From contig NZ_RCWN01000001.1 in the NCBI RefSeq assembly GCF_003668555.1, positions 372,001 to 436,000 on the forward strand: 64,000 nt of DNA, given 5' to 3'. This DNA comes from Notoacmeibacter ruber (GTDB lineage Bacteria > Pseudomonadota > Alphaproteobacteria > Rhizobiales > Rhizobiaceae). Position 1 is the stretch's first letter. Each line of letters opens with the position of its first letter. The notes beneath the pieces are model-generated. The model was not told where the DNA came from. It did no database searches and saw only the letters and a list, made by a program, of their open reading frames with translations. The position numbers and the translations under genes were made by a program. Positions 17,837-29,300 of this stretch are shown in pieces.

Positions 17837-18666
17837 CAGCCGGCCTCCCCGTTTTCGATTGCGGCCGCCTGCTGCGGGGTCTCCGTGGAGAAGTCGACGA
17901 GCGTGCCGAGCATCTGGAGGTAGGCGATAAGGGCGTCCATCTCCGTCAGACGTGTCGGATCGCCATCGAAATCGCCGGTCACGGCCTTGGGGTACCGTTC
18001 GGTCAGACCCGACCAGTCGGCATCCGGATCGGCCTGCGCCTTCAGGTCGGCCATGGCGTTCTCGACCATCGCGTCGTCATAGGGAACGCCCACGCGACGA
18101 TTGGCGACGAGGTGCGCCGCCGGATCCTCAACGACCAGATCCTCGTTACCAAGGAACGAGTAGGAGGGCATGATGCTCTCCGGCACCACATTGCGCGGTT
18201 CGTTCAGGTGTTCGACATGCCACGCATTGGAGTAGCGACCGCCCACACGAGCCAGATCCGGGCCGGTACGCTTGGAGCCCCACTGGAAGGGGTGGTCGTA
18301 CATGCTCTCGGCAGCCAGGCTGTAGTGGCCGTAACGCTCAACCTCGTCACGGAATGGCCGGATCATCTGGCTGTGGCAGACGTAGCAGCCTTCGCGGATG
18401 TAGATGTTCCGTCCGGCCAGTTCGAGCGGCGAGTAGGGGCGCACGCCCTCCACTTCCTCGATCGTGTTTTCCAGCCAGAAAAGCGGAGCAATCTCCACGA
18501 TACCGCCAATGGTCACCACGACCAGCGACAGACCGAGCAGAAGCGAGACGTTTCGTTCGATCTTGCCGTGATTGGCAAGCAGGCCCCGTGCAACAGGGTC
18601 GGCCTTCGCTTCCGGCAGCGCTCCGTCGAGCGCCACCTTTTCTTTCTTCGGATGTTTATCGGTCAT
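17836..18666 (-). CDS. ccoO: Cbb3-type cytochrome c oxidase subunit II, mono-haem CcoO (FixO)
   Basis: 276 aa: a hydrophilic N-terminal tail of about 37 residues, one membrane helix ([19 protein letters not shown]), then a periplasmic cytochrome c domain with [12 protein letters not shown] and the characteristic [18 protein letters not shown]. The N-terminal tail is longer than in many CcoO proteins and may reflect an upstream start choice, but no better start with a ribosome binding site was found. Follows ccoN by 14 nt. Confidence 0.96.
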   Translation of the reverse strand: MTDKHPKKEKVALDGALPEAKADPVARGLLANHGKIERNVSLLLGLSLVVVTIGGIVEIAPLFWLENTIEEVEGVRPYSPLELAGRNIYIREGCYVCHSQMIRPFRDEVERYGHYSLAAESMYDHPFQWGSKRTGPDLARVGGRYSNAWHVEHLNEPRNVVPESIMPSYSFLGNEDLVVEDPAAHLVANRRVGVPYDDAMVENAMADLKAQADPDADWSGLTERYPKAVTGDFDGDPTRLTEMDALIAYLQMLGTLVDFSTETPQQAAAIENGEAG

Positions 18667-18680
18667 TTTTCAGATCCTCA

Positions 18681-20321
<1,641 letters not shown>

Positions 20322-20408
20322 TCCTTCTTTATGCTTATCCCCACACAGGATTGGCTTTTAACCCACCCTGTCAGAATGGACGGGTATGCCTCTTCTGTCT
20401 CAAGGGCC

Positions 20409-20422
20409 TTGATCTGAATCAA
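20409..20422. promoter_or_regulatory. FNR/FnrN/FixK box between ccoN and the hemerythrin gene
   Basis: TTGATCTGAATCAA fits the TTGAT-N4-ATCAA consensus exactly. It is the only anaerobox in the gap between the divergent ccoN (start 20321, minus) and hemerythrin-like gene (start 20482, plus). A class II position (-41.5) would give a leader of about 53 nt toward ccoN and about 25 nt toward the hemerythrin gene, so a single site could serve both directions. Confidence 0.92.
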
Positions 20423-20481
20423 GGAGAAATGGCGGCTATTCATGAAAACTGGCTTAAACATCCAGACGAGGGAGTTGGGCC

Positions 20482-20994
20482 GTGAGAAAGCCGATTGAGG
20501 GGGAGGTGTCGTTTGCCGTTGTGGCCCCGTCTGTCTTGTCGACACCGGATACGTCCAATCTGAATGTTGTCGCCGACAGCATGATGCAGCAGATCCGAAT
20601 GCTCGAACTGCTTTGCGATAATCTCGAAGCGGTGGCTGACGAACTGGCAGGAGAACCCGATCGCCAGGTCTGTCTCCATATTGCTCGCGCGCTGCCGGCG
20701 GCGATTGCCGAGGCGCACCGTTTCGAAGAAAGACATGTCTTTCCGCTTTGGCGTCAGATATCGCAGGAGAGTGATGCCACTCTGTCGCGTCTCTGGTTAG
20801 AGCACGTGGCGGATGAATCCTATGCCGACGAACTGGCAGAGGCACTGCGCGACCACATCGCCGGGCGCGGCAGGCTCGACGCCGAAGCCCTTGGCTACAT
20901 GCTGCGCGGCTTCTTCGAGGGGATGCGCCGTCATCTCGCTTTTGACCGGGAACATGTCGTGCCCATGCTACGGCGCGCTACAAGAGCTGTATGA
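20482..20994 (+). CDS. Hemerythrin-like (HHE) domain protein
   Basis: 170 aa, GTG start at 20482 with GGGAG upstream. A four-helix hemerythrin pattern is readable: HRFEERHVFPLW, then LEHVADESYADELAEAL, DHI and GMRRHLAFDREHVVPML, which supply the His/Glu ligands for a di-iron centre. Such proteins bind O2 or NO, or help repair iron-sulfur centres. Its stop overlaps the hemN start (ATGATGA), so it is translated with hemN, and the shared anaerobox suggests low-oxygen induction. Exact function unknown. Confidence 0.85.
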   Translation: MRKPIEGEVSFAVVAPSVLSTPDTSNLNVVADSMMQQIRMLELLCDNLEAVADELAGEPDRQVCLHIARALPAAIAEAHRFEERHVFPLWRQISQESDATLSRLWLEHVADESYADELAEALRDHIAGRGRLDAEALGYMLRGFFEGMRRHLAFDREHVVPMLRRATRAV

Positions 20995-22355
20995 TGAAAA
21001 GAGATATCGACAAACTGCTCGCCATTCATGGCGCCACAACGCCACGCTATACGAGCTATCCGACCGCGCCCCATTTCGGTGCCGACGTCGGACCGTCACT
21101 GGTTCCGGAGCTGATTTCCGCCTGCGGCCATCACAACCAGACATCCGTCTATCTGCATATTCCGTATTGTGACCGGCTTTGCTGGTTTTGCGGCTGTCAC
21201 ACGAAGCAGACGAAGCGGTACGAACCGGTGCAGGCCTATGTCGAAACGCTCGTTCAGGAGATCGAGGCGTTTGGCGAGCGGGCGGGCTTTCGGCCTGTCA
21301 TGTCAGCCCTGCATCTTGGGGGAGGCTCGCCCAGCCTGCTCAAGAGCGAGGATATGGCCCGCATCGGCGAGGTTGTTCGCCGCGTCTTCGATGTGCGTGA
21401 CGATGCCGAAATTGCTTTGGAGATCGACCCGTCCGATGTGACCGACGATACGCTGGACGGTCTGGTGGCGCTTGGCCTGACGCGTGCATCCATCGGCGTG
21501 CAGGACTTCGATCCGGATGTGCAGACTGCGATCAACAGGCCGCAGACATATGAAACCACGGCGGCGGTCGCCGATGCCGTTCGTAAACGGACGGGCTGCA
21601 CACTCAATATCGATGCGCTCTACGGCCTGCCCCGTCAGACCTCGGAGCGCTTGGAACGTACCATCGAGCAGGTGATTTCACTGTCGCCAGATCGTGTCGC
21701 GCTCTTCGGTTATGCGCATGTTCCATGGGCGAAAACACACCAGCGGATGATCGCCGATTCCGATCTGCCCGGCCGCCATGAGCGCCTGTCGCAGGCTGCC
21801 ATGGCAGCCGATCAGCTTCGCGCCGCCGGATATGAGACGATCGGCTTCGATCATTTCGCCAAGCCGGAGGACAGCCTGGCCGTCGCTGCTCGAACCGGAC
21901 AGCTTCAGCGAAACTTCCAGGGCTACACCGCCGATGCGGCTCCCGTTCTCATCGGCTTCGGTGCTTCCGCCATTTCGCAATATCCGGGCGGCTACATCCA
22001 GAACATCGTCCCGACGAACAATTACCGCACGGCCGTTGCCAATGGCGAGCCGACCGCCGCGCGGGGATACGCCCTGACGGAAGATGACAGGATGCGGGCT
22101 TTCGCGATCGCCCGGCTTCTCTGCGATTTCCGCCTCGATTTCACGGCATTGGCGGAGCAATTCGGCTCATCGGTCTGGCCGGTGGCCGAGCGGGTCAAGC
22201 AGTGCGTTGCCGATGACGGCTTCGCGCTCGCTTCAATAGAAGGATGGGTCCTGACCATACCGGATGATGCCCGCTCTTTCGCGCGGATCGTCGCATCCTG
22301 GCTGGATGCTTACAGGACCGAGGGCGAAACTGCGCGTTATTCGCAAGCGGTCTGA
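20991..22355 (+). CDS. hemN: Oxygen-independent coproporphyrinogen III oxidase HemN
   Basis: 454 aa radical SAM enzyme that converts coproporphyrinogen III to protoporphyrinogen IX without oxygen. The cluster motif YLHIPYCDRLCWFCGCHTKQ (CX3CX2CXC type, the HemN hallmark) is present near residues 51-70, then LHLGGGSPSLL and GVQDFDPDVQ. Overlaps the hemerythrin gene and converges with fnrN, with only 4 nt between stop codons. In rhizobia hemN is FnrN/FixK controlled and supplies haem for cbb3 oxidase under low oxygen, which fits this location. Confidence 0.95.
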   Translation: MMKRDIDKLLAIHGATTPRYTSYPTAPHFGADVGPSLVPELISACGHHNQTSVYLHIPYCDRLCWFCGCHTKQTKRYEPVQAYVETLVQEIEAFGERAGFRPVMSALHLGGGSPSLLKSEDMARIGEVVRRVFDVRDDAEIALEIDPSDVTDDTLDGLVALGLTRASIGVQDFDPDVQTAINRPQTYETTAAVADAVRKRTGCTLNIDALYGLPRQTSERLERTIEQVISLSPDRVALFGYAHVPWAKTHQRMIADSDLPGRHERLSQAAMAADQLRAAGYETIGFDHFAKPEDSLAVAARTGQLQRNFQGYTADAAPVLIGFGASAISQYPGGYIQNIVPTNNYRTAVANGEPTAARGYALTEDDRMRAFAIARLLCDFRLDFTALAEQFGSSVWPVAERVKQCVADDGFALASIEGWVLTIPDDARSFARIVASWLDAYRTEGETARYSQAV

Positions 22356-22359
22356 CCGA

Positions 22360-23100
22360 CTAGAACGAATCCGATGCCGAGGCGCGTCGAAGCGCAGCAA
22401 TAGAGGGCACGATCACAATTCGCGTGCCCTCAAGCTCGATAATGCCCGATTTTCGCAGCTTGGTGATCTGGCGGCTGACCGTTTCGATTGTCAGCCCCAG
22501 AAAATCGGCGATATCCGCTCGCTTCAGGGGCAGTTCGAAGCGCATTGGGGCCGTGTCGAGCGAACGTTCCGGGTCGATATGGGTGGCAATGAGATAGAGG
22601 AAGCTGGCGACCTTTTCGGTCGCCGTCTTGCGCCCCAGCGTGAGGATCCATTCGCGCGCCTCGTCCAGTTCCTTCAGCGCCTGCTCGTGGAGCTTGTGCT
22701 CCAGTTCCGGTGCTTCGTTCACCAGTTCTTCAAGGGTGCTTTTCGGGAAAGCGCAAACCCGGACCTCAGTGGCCGCTTCGGCGGAAATGTCGCTCGAAGC
22801 CCTGAAGGGCCGGCCGAGAAAATCGGGCGCGAACTGCAGTCCCACAATCTGCTGGCGTCCATCGGCCATCAGCCGGGTCAGCTTCACCACGCCGGAGAGA
22901 ATATTCGAATAATGGCTGATCTCGCCACCGGCCGGCACCATCTCCTCGTCAGGAGAGTAGATGTGTTTATTCGTTGTTTGGGAGAGCTTGGTCAGTTGCG
23001 CGGGGGTCAGCGTTCCACAGACGCCGTGATGGCGCGCTTCGCAGGCGACACAGACCTGCGGGATGTTCGAATTGTGGATATCGACTCGTTTGTTGCTCAT
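22360..23100 (-). CDS. fnrN: Crp/Fnr family oxygen-sensing regulator, FnrN type
   Basis: 246 aa. The N-terminal cysteines Cys17, Cys20 and Cys28 plus Cys116 match the four ligands of the oxygen-labile [4Fe-4S] cluster in FnrN (the X7 gap before the third Cys is rhizobial FnrN spacing; E. coli FNR has X5). A cyclic-nucleotide-type beta roll, dimer helix and C-terminal HTH (RADIADFLGLTIETVSRQITKL, with E-x-x-S-R for the TTGAT half-site) follow. Probable activator of the two anaeroboxes in the window. I saw no good anaerobox in its own upstream 160 nt, so autoregulation is not evident. Confidence 0.93.
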   Translation of the reverse strand: MSNKRVDIHNSNIPQVCVACEARHHGVCGTLTPAQLTKLSQTTNKHIYSPDEEMVPAGGEISHYSNILSGVVKLTRLMADGRQQIVGLQFAPDFLGRPFRASSDISAEAATEVRVCAFPKSTLEELVNEAPELEHKLHEQALKELDEAREWILTLGRKTATEKVASFLYLIATHIDPERSLDTAPMRFELPLKRADIADFLGLTIETVSRQITKLRKSGIIELEGTRIVIVPSIAALRRASASDSF

Positions 23101-23343
23101 CGAATGCCCCTATCGCACCCTTGCCTTTAGCGGCTGGCTTGCTTCGTTACGACCAGCGCGGCAGATATAGCCACCATGCAGCCTGCTTCGTCGACCACGA
23201 AAAATGTCGCAAATGGGCAATGCGTTGATATAAAAGGAAAATAATCTTCCGTAGATTGCCCCATGGTTCAACTCCTAACATCAGGGACGGTAATCTTGGA
23301 AGGTCTCAATCACGATTCATTCTGCAGTGCGGAAAGCGAAACC

Positions 23344-24198
23344 ATGCAAACGGTATATGTGAACGGCGATTACCTGCCAAAAGACGAGGCCAAGATTTCT
23401 GTCTTTGATCGGGCGTTTCTCTTCGCGGATGCCGTCTACGAGGTGACATCGGTGATCGGCGGCAAGCTTGTCGATTTTGCCGGCCATATGGCCCGCCTTC
23501 ATCGCTCTCTTGGAGAGCTCGACATTGAACCGCCCGTGTCCGACGACGAAATGCTCGATATTCATCGCCGGCTCGTGGCCGAGAACGCGATCGAGGAAGG
23601 TATGATCTACCTGCAGGTCACGCGCGGCACGGCCGACCGGGACTTTCTCTTCCCCGAAAAGGACGTGCGGCCCAATCTCGTGCTTTTCGCGCAGGCGAAA
23701 TCGTTGATCGACAATCCGTTTGTCGAGCGTGGCCAGAAGATCGTCTCGATGGAGGACCTTCGCTGGCGCCGTTGCGATATCAAGACCACACAGCTTCTCT
23801 ATGCCTCTTGGGCGAAAAGTCTCGCTCACGCCGACGGCGCGGACGATGCATGGCTCGTCCGGGACGGCTTCATAACCGAAGGCACATCCAACAATGCCTA
23901 TATCGTCAAGGAGGACGGGACGATCGTCACCCGTCAGCTCTCGGAGGACGTGCTCTCCGGTATTACCCGGAGCGCGGTTCTGGAATGCGCCCGGCAATTG
24001 CAGATGAAAGTGGAGGAGCGCCCCTTCACGGTCGAAGAGGCGAAGGCCGCCGCCGAGGCGTTTTCAACCTCGGCAAGCAGTTTCGTGAATCCCGTCGTCG
24101 AAATTGACGGGTCGACCATAGGCAACGGAGCTCCGGGGCCGGTGGCACGCCGGTTGCGCGAGATATATCTGGAAAAAAGCCGCGCAGCGGCGATTTAG
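23344..24198 (+). CDS. D-amino-acid transaminase (class IV aminotransferase)
   Basis: 284 aa from the ATG at 23344 (MQTVYVNGDYLPKDEAKIS), the normal start and length for this family; 27 in-frame codons upstream are not supported. Fold-type IV PLP enzyme: RRCDIKTTQLL carries the PLP lysine (Lys147), ITEGTSNNAYIV binds the cofactor phosphate side and SGITR is another family motif. It transfers amino groups between D-amino acids and 2-oxo acids, for example to make D-glutamate or D-alanine or break down D-amino acids. Close relatives are branched-chain aminotransferases; the DIK and EGTSNN context favours D-amino acid use. Confidence 0.85.
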   Translation: MQTVYVNGDYLPKDEAKISVFDRAFLFADAVYEVTSVIGGKLVDFAGHMARLHRSLGELDIEPPVSDDEMLDIHRRLVAENAIEEGMIYLQVTRGTADRDFLFPEKDVRPNLVLFAQAKSLIDNPFVERGQKIVSMEDLRWRRCDIKTTQLLYASWAKSLAHADGADDAWLVRDGFITEGTSNNAYIVKEDGTIVTRQLSEDVLSGITRSAVLECARQLQMKVEERPFTVEEAKAAAEAFSTSASSFVNPVVEIDGSTIGNGAPGPVARRLREIYLEKSRAAAI

Positions 24199-24274
24199 AA
24201 GGCCGCGCCGGGTGGACCCTCGGCACAATCGCGCCAGTCTTTGTGTCATCCCAATCACTGGATGAGGCAAACGG

Positions 24275-25951
24275 ATGAGTCTTGAATCGATGGCCGATGC
24301 TCACATGGCAGGCCCCGTCATGGTGCGCGACCCGGACTGGTGGCGTGGGGCGGTGATCTATCAGATCTATCCGCGCTCATTTCAGGACAGCAATGGAGAT
24401 GGCATCGGCGATCTGGCCGGAATCACGCAGAGATTGCCCTATGTGGCCTCACTCGGCGTCGATGCAATCTGGATTTCGCCCTTCTTTCCGTCGCCCATGG
24501 ACGATTTCGGCTATGACATCGCTCACTATACGGATGTCGATCCCATGTTCGGCACCTTGTCGGATTTCGACCGTCTCGTGCAACGGGCCCATGAACTCGG
24601 CCTGAAGGTGATTATCGATCAGGTGATTTCGCATTCGTCGGATCGGCACCCTTGGTTCATGGAGAGCCGCTCGGGCCGCGATGGCGCCAAGGCCGACTGG
24701 TATGTCTGGGCCGACCCGAAGGAGGATGGCAGCCCGCCCAACAACTGGCTTTCCATTTTTGGCGGCACGGCCTGGGAGTGGGATGCGACCCGCTGCCAGT
24801 ATTACCTCCATAATTTTCTGACCAGCCAGCCCGACCTGAACTTCCATAATCCGGAAGTGCAGGAGGCGCTTCTCGGCACCGTCCGCTTCTGGCTCGAGAG
24901 GGGAGTGGACGGCGTCCGCCTCGACACCATCAATTTCTACTTTCACTCCGCCGGCCTGGAGAACAATCCGGCTCTGCCGCCGGAGGACCGCAACGAAATC
25001 ACGGCGCCCGGCGTCAATCCGTACAACTATCAGAACCATATCTACGACAAGAGCCGGCCTGAAAATCTGGAGTTTCTGGCCCGCTTCCGCGCCCTGCTGG
25101 AAGAATTCGACGACCGTGCGGCCCTTGGTGAGGTCAGCGACGCGCTGCGCGGGCTCGAGATCGTCGGACAATACACATCCGGCACGAATGGAATCCATAT
25201 GTGCTATTCGTTCGAATTCCTGGCGCCGGGTCCCCTGACGCCGCGTGGTGTTCGCGGGACCGTCGAAGAGGTTCTTGCAGCGGCGCCCGACGGCTGGTCG
25301 TGCTGGGCCTTCTCCAACCACGACGTGGCACGCCACGCCTCGCGCTATTGCGACGCGGTCTTCGAGGACCGAGCAGCTTTTCTACGGGTGCTCGCCACGA
25401 TCCTGCTGACCTTGCGCGGCTCGATCAGCCTTTATCAGGGCGAGGAACTCGGCTTCGACGAGGCGGAAGTGCCCTATGAGGACCTGCAGGATCCCTATGG
25501 GATCCGTTTCTGGCCGGCCTTCAAGGGCAGGGACGGCTCGCGGACGCCGATGATATGGTCCCACCATGCTCCGCATGGCGGCTTTTCCTCGTCGAAACCC
25601 TGGTTGCCGGTGGCCAACAGTCATCTCGATCTGGCGGTGACACTTCAGGAAGAGGACAGCAATTCTCTTCTTCATTTCTACCGGACCCTGATGGCGTTCC
25701 GGCGGACCCATCCGTCCTTGGCGAAAGGCTCGATCACGTTTCACCAGGCCGATGATCAGGTGTTGAGCTACGAGCGTGCGATCGACGAGGAGACGATCCT
25801 TGTCGCGGTCAATATGAGCGGGACCGAAGCGACCATGGATCGTCCCGACGGCAATTGGCGACCTCTGTCGCTCAAACCGGACGAAGAGCCGCTGGAGACC
25901 GATGGCGAGACCCTGCCACCTTACGGCATCTATATCGCCGAGCGAATCTGA
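24275..25951 (+). CDS. Alpha-glucosidase, glycoside hydrolase family 13
   Basis: 558 aa cytoplasmic enzyme. The (beta/alpha)8 catalytic residues are identifiable: nucleophile Asp217 in GVRLDT, acid/base Glu286 in LGEVSD and Asp350 in SNHDVARH. The N-terminal block WWRGAVIYQIYPRSFQDSNG is typical of the alpha-glucosidase/oligo-1,6-glucosidase group, and the C-terminal beta domain is complete. Hydrolyses alpha-glucosides such as sucrose, maltose or trehalose to glucose. It resembles rhizobial AglA, but no transport genes lie next to it. It is followed by tRNA-Thr on the other strand. Confidence 0.9.
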   Translation: MSLESMADAHMAGPVMVRDPDWWRGAVIYQIYPRSFQDSNGDGIGDLAGITQRLPYVASLGVDAIWISPFFPSPMDDFGYDIAHYTDVDPMFGTLSDFDRLVQRAHELGLKVIIDQVISHSSDRHPWFMESRSGRDGAKADWYVWADPKEDGSPPNNWLSIFGGTAWEWDATRCQYYLHNFLTSQPDLNFHNPEVQEALLGTVRFWLERGVDGVRLDTINFYFHSAGLENNPALPPEDRNEITAPGVNPYNYQNHIYDKSRPENLEFLARFRALLEEFDDRAALGEVSDALRGLEIVGQYTSGTNGIHMCYSFEFLAPGPLTPRGVRGTVEEVLAAAPDGWSCWAFSNHDVARHASRYCDAVFEDRAAFLRVLATILLTLRGSISLYQGEELGFDEAEVPYEDLQDPYGIRFWPAFKGRDGSRTPMIWSHHAPHGGFSSSKPWLPVANSHLDLAVTLQEEDSNSLLHFYRTLMAFRRTHPSLAKGSITFHQADDQVLSYERAIDEETILVAVNMSGTEATMDRPDGNWRPLSLKPDEEPLETDGETLPPYGIYIAERI

Positions 25952-26000
25952 CCCGGTCGCGGCCGGTTCGTCTTTTCAGACCATGATCTCTCGGGGGAGG

Positions 26001-26076
26001 TGGTGCCGCCTGCGTGACTCGAACACGCGACCCCATCATTACGAATGATGTGCTCTACCAACTGAGCTAAGGCGGC
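26001..26076 (-). tRNA. tRNA-Thr (anticodon CGU)
   Basis: A complete 76-nt cloverleaf with encoded CCA on the minus strand: acceptor GCCGCCT/AGGCGGC, D stem GCTC/GAGC, anticodon stem CATCA/TGATG with loop TTCGTAA (anticodon CGT, reads ACG), T arm GCGTG-TTCGAGT-CACGC, discriminator A. Confidence 0.97.
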
Positions 26077-26115
26077 TCTCCTGCACGGCGCTTCGCGCGC
26101 CTTCGGATGTGCGGC

Positions 26116-26144
26116 GTGATAGCCGCATGTCTTTTGAGTTTCAA
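26116..26144 (-). promoter_or_regulatory. Probable promoter of tRNA-Thr
   Basis: On the minus strand TTGAAA (26144-26139), a 17-bp spacer and TATCAC (26121-26116) form a good housekeeping promoter. The predicted start, near 26109, is about 33 nt before the mature tRNA 5' end. Confidence 0.6.
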
Positions 26145-26304
26145 GCGCCAAATTGCATTTGCCCAGACTCGGCAACACAGCATGACAATGCCGGGCCGTA
26201 TACAACCAAAAGAGGTATTTATAAAGAATACAACTTAAATACGATTTATTAAGCCGGTCACTTTACCCTTTCCTCCAAGTGCAATGCGCGAAGGGGACTA
26301 GCTG

Positions 26305-29300
26305 GTGCGATGGACAAGCCGGTATCGGCCAAAGAAATCTGAACGACAGGTGATCGAGCCGTCGTGCAACGGCGCGTTGGCTCTTGAGCCAAGAATCCTG
26401 CTCGACGCTGCTGCCGTCGAAACCGCGGAAGCGGTACAGCAATCGGTGTCGGCGGATACGGTCGCCAGCCAGAGCGACGATCAGGCGCTTCTTGCATCGC
26501 TGAACGCGTCGGTTCTTACCGCGTCGCCGAGTCAGCCGGAGCTGACCGCCGACGCAGATGGTAGCAGCACGGATCAAAATGGCGCGTATCTCACCCGCTA
26601 TACGGAAAATGGCGAGCCGGTCTCGGTTGTCGACAGCGATGTCGCGATTACCGGCGACGAGAAGATCGCGCACATAATCGTGACGCTGGCCAATGCCTTT
26701 CCCACGGATGTGCTGGAGGTTTCGATACCTGACGAATTGGGCGTCGGCGCCTACCAGACGACCACCGGGGGGACGATCTCCCTCTTCCTGTCGGGCGATG
26801 CCTCGGCGGATCAATGGGAAGAGGCGCTTCAGCACATCCGCTTCAGAGCGGGCACGGAAAATCCGGATGCAACACCGCGCATCGTCACCATCGACATGCA
26901 GGATGAGAGCGGCGCCTATGCCGAGACGGTCACCACGATCATTGATGTCATCCCCGTCGAGGATAAACCGGTGGTCGACCTTGATCCTCTCGACCGGACG
27001 CGGATCGGCATCGATCATTTTACCACCTATGTCGAGAACGGCGACAGCGTCTCTATCGGGCATGATGCGGACGGCGTTAGCGTGGTGGATGTCGATGATG
27101 AGACCATTGCCAGTCTCCGCGTCACCATAGCCAATGCCGCCGAGGGGGATGCCCTCATCTACCCGAGTGGCCTGCCGGCCGCGCTGACACTCGATCCCGT
27201 TTCGACCGATACCACGATCGTGCTGACCGGTCTTGCCTCCAGATCGGTCTATCAGGATGCCATCGAGGCCATCCGGTTTCTCAATTCGAGCGAGAACCCG
27301 GACACGACACTTCGTGAAATACGGGTCCAGGTCAATGATGGACAGGCCGACTCTCCGGTCGCCAAGACCTATGTGGCGGTCGAAGCACGCAATGACCCGC
27401 CCGTTCTGGTCGGTCGGGCCGAAGATCAAACGGCGGTCGATGCGCAGGCAATGGGAACGATCACCGTTACACCTGTCTTCTTCGATGCCGATGGAGAAGC
27501 GTTGACTTATTCGCTGGGGCCCGGCGCGCCATCCTGGCTCGGCATAGATCCATCGACGGGAACAGTGGCCAATATCGCGCCGCTCCCGGTGGATGCCAGC
27601 CAGCACACCAACCATGCCGGCAACCCGGCCGGAACCTATTCCGTCACGGTCATTGCGACCGATGGCGCAGGTGAGAGTGCAGCCGACACGTTCGACATCG
27701 TCGTGAGCAACCCAGAGCCCACGGCCGAGAATGATCGCTTCACCATCGACGAGGATGTTCCTGAACTGCTGGGTAATGTCATGGCTGATAATGGTGAGGG
27801 GAGGGATTTGGACCCTGATGGCGATCCTATTGCGGTCATCGCCGTTGGCGGCGAAGAAGACAATGTCGGAGCGCCCCTCGCCGGTAGCAATGGAGGCCTC
27901 TTCGTGATCCGGTCGGACGGAGGTTTCACCTTCTCGGAGAATGGGGACTTTCAGTCTCTCGCCGAAGGCGAAAGCGTTACGAGCTGGGTCAGCTACCGTA
28001 TAAGGGACGCGGATGGTGCGAGTAGCGCGGCTCTCGTCGAGGTGACCGTCACCGGCCGGAATGATGGGCCGACTTCAACGGCTGATATCGTCGACAGGGT
28101 CGGATGGGATGGCGAAACCGTTCCGCCGATCGATCTGTCATCATTCTTCACCGATATCGACCATAATGACAGTCTGACATTTTCAGCCGCCGGGTTGCCG
28201 GAGGGTCTTTCGTTCGATCCATCAAGCGGTGTCCTATCAGGCGTTCTGGCGGCGGATGCCTCTCAGAAGGGCAATGCGGGTCTGTCGACCGATGGGCTCT
28301 ATAGCGTGGAGATCACGGCACACGATGCAGCTGGCGCCGCAGTCAGTCAGACCTTTCTCTATCGTGTAGGCAATCCCGATCCGGTCGCGACCGATGATAT
28401 GATGACGGTCACCGATCAGGGGCAAGGTTCGATCAACCTGATCCACGATGATACGGGCAGGGGGGGCGATACCGATCCGGATGGGGATGCGCCTCTTACA
28501 GTGATCGCCATCGACGGCGATCATGGACGGGTCGGGCAAAGTTTTGCCGGCTCCAATGGTGGTGTTTTCACGGTTCAGTCCGACGGAACGCTGACTTTCG
28601 ATACCAATGGCGAGTTCATCGCCTTGCCGAAGGGCCGGAGCGCGACCACTGCACTGACCTATACGTTGAGCGACGGGCAGGGCGGTGAAAGCACGGCGAC
28701 GGTCACGATTGTCGTGATCGGTGAAAACCAGCCGCCGCAGCCAATTGATCCTGACGGCAAAACGCCCTCCGATCCGGCGGCCTATATTCCCGTACAGTCA
28801 TCGCTCGACGGCGAGACCATCACGCCTCTCGATCTCACGCCATTTGCGACTGATCCGGATCGCGGAGATACGCTGACCTTCACGATCGACGAGACCGCTC
28901 TTCCAAGCGGACTGCATTTCGACGGAACGATAATCACGGGAACGCTGAGCGCCGACGCAAGCCAGCTCGGCACGGATCCGGGAAGCCCAGGTATCTACAA
29001 GATCCCTCTTACGGTCACAGACAGCCACGGCGCGTCATTTTCGACATGGATTACCTATGACGTGCGCAACGTCCCCCCGATCGCGCTCGACAACGCGTCC
29101 TCAGGCGATTTCGGCGATATTCAGACGGGCAACGTCATTCGCGATGCGGATGGTCCCGATCATGATGGCGCGCCGGATAATGATCCAGTCTTTGTGACCC
29201 GCCTGTTGCCTGTCGATCCGAAAACCGGCGCGGTTCTGAACAATCCTGCGTCCGGTCAACCCTTTCAAGCGGTGGATTTGCCTGCCCGGGGAGCGGCCTT

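Noticed and set aside
23230..23250. TTGATATAAAAGG near the fnrN promoter as an anaerobox
   Set aside because: Only the left TTGAT half matches; the ATCAA half is missing, so autoregulation by FnrN is not supported here.
26001..26076. tRNA-Thr as an integration site for a mobile element carrying the large surface protein
   Set aside because: No integrase and no repeat of the tRNA 3' end was noticed in the following sequence.
26263..27615. 450-codon minus-strand frame opposite the large repeat protein
   Set aside because: Shadow; Arg/Gly/Asp/His-rich, no motif.
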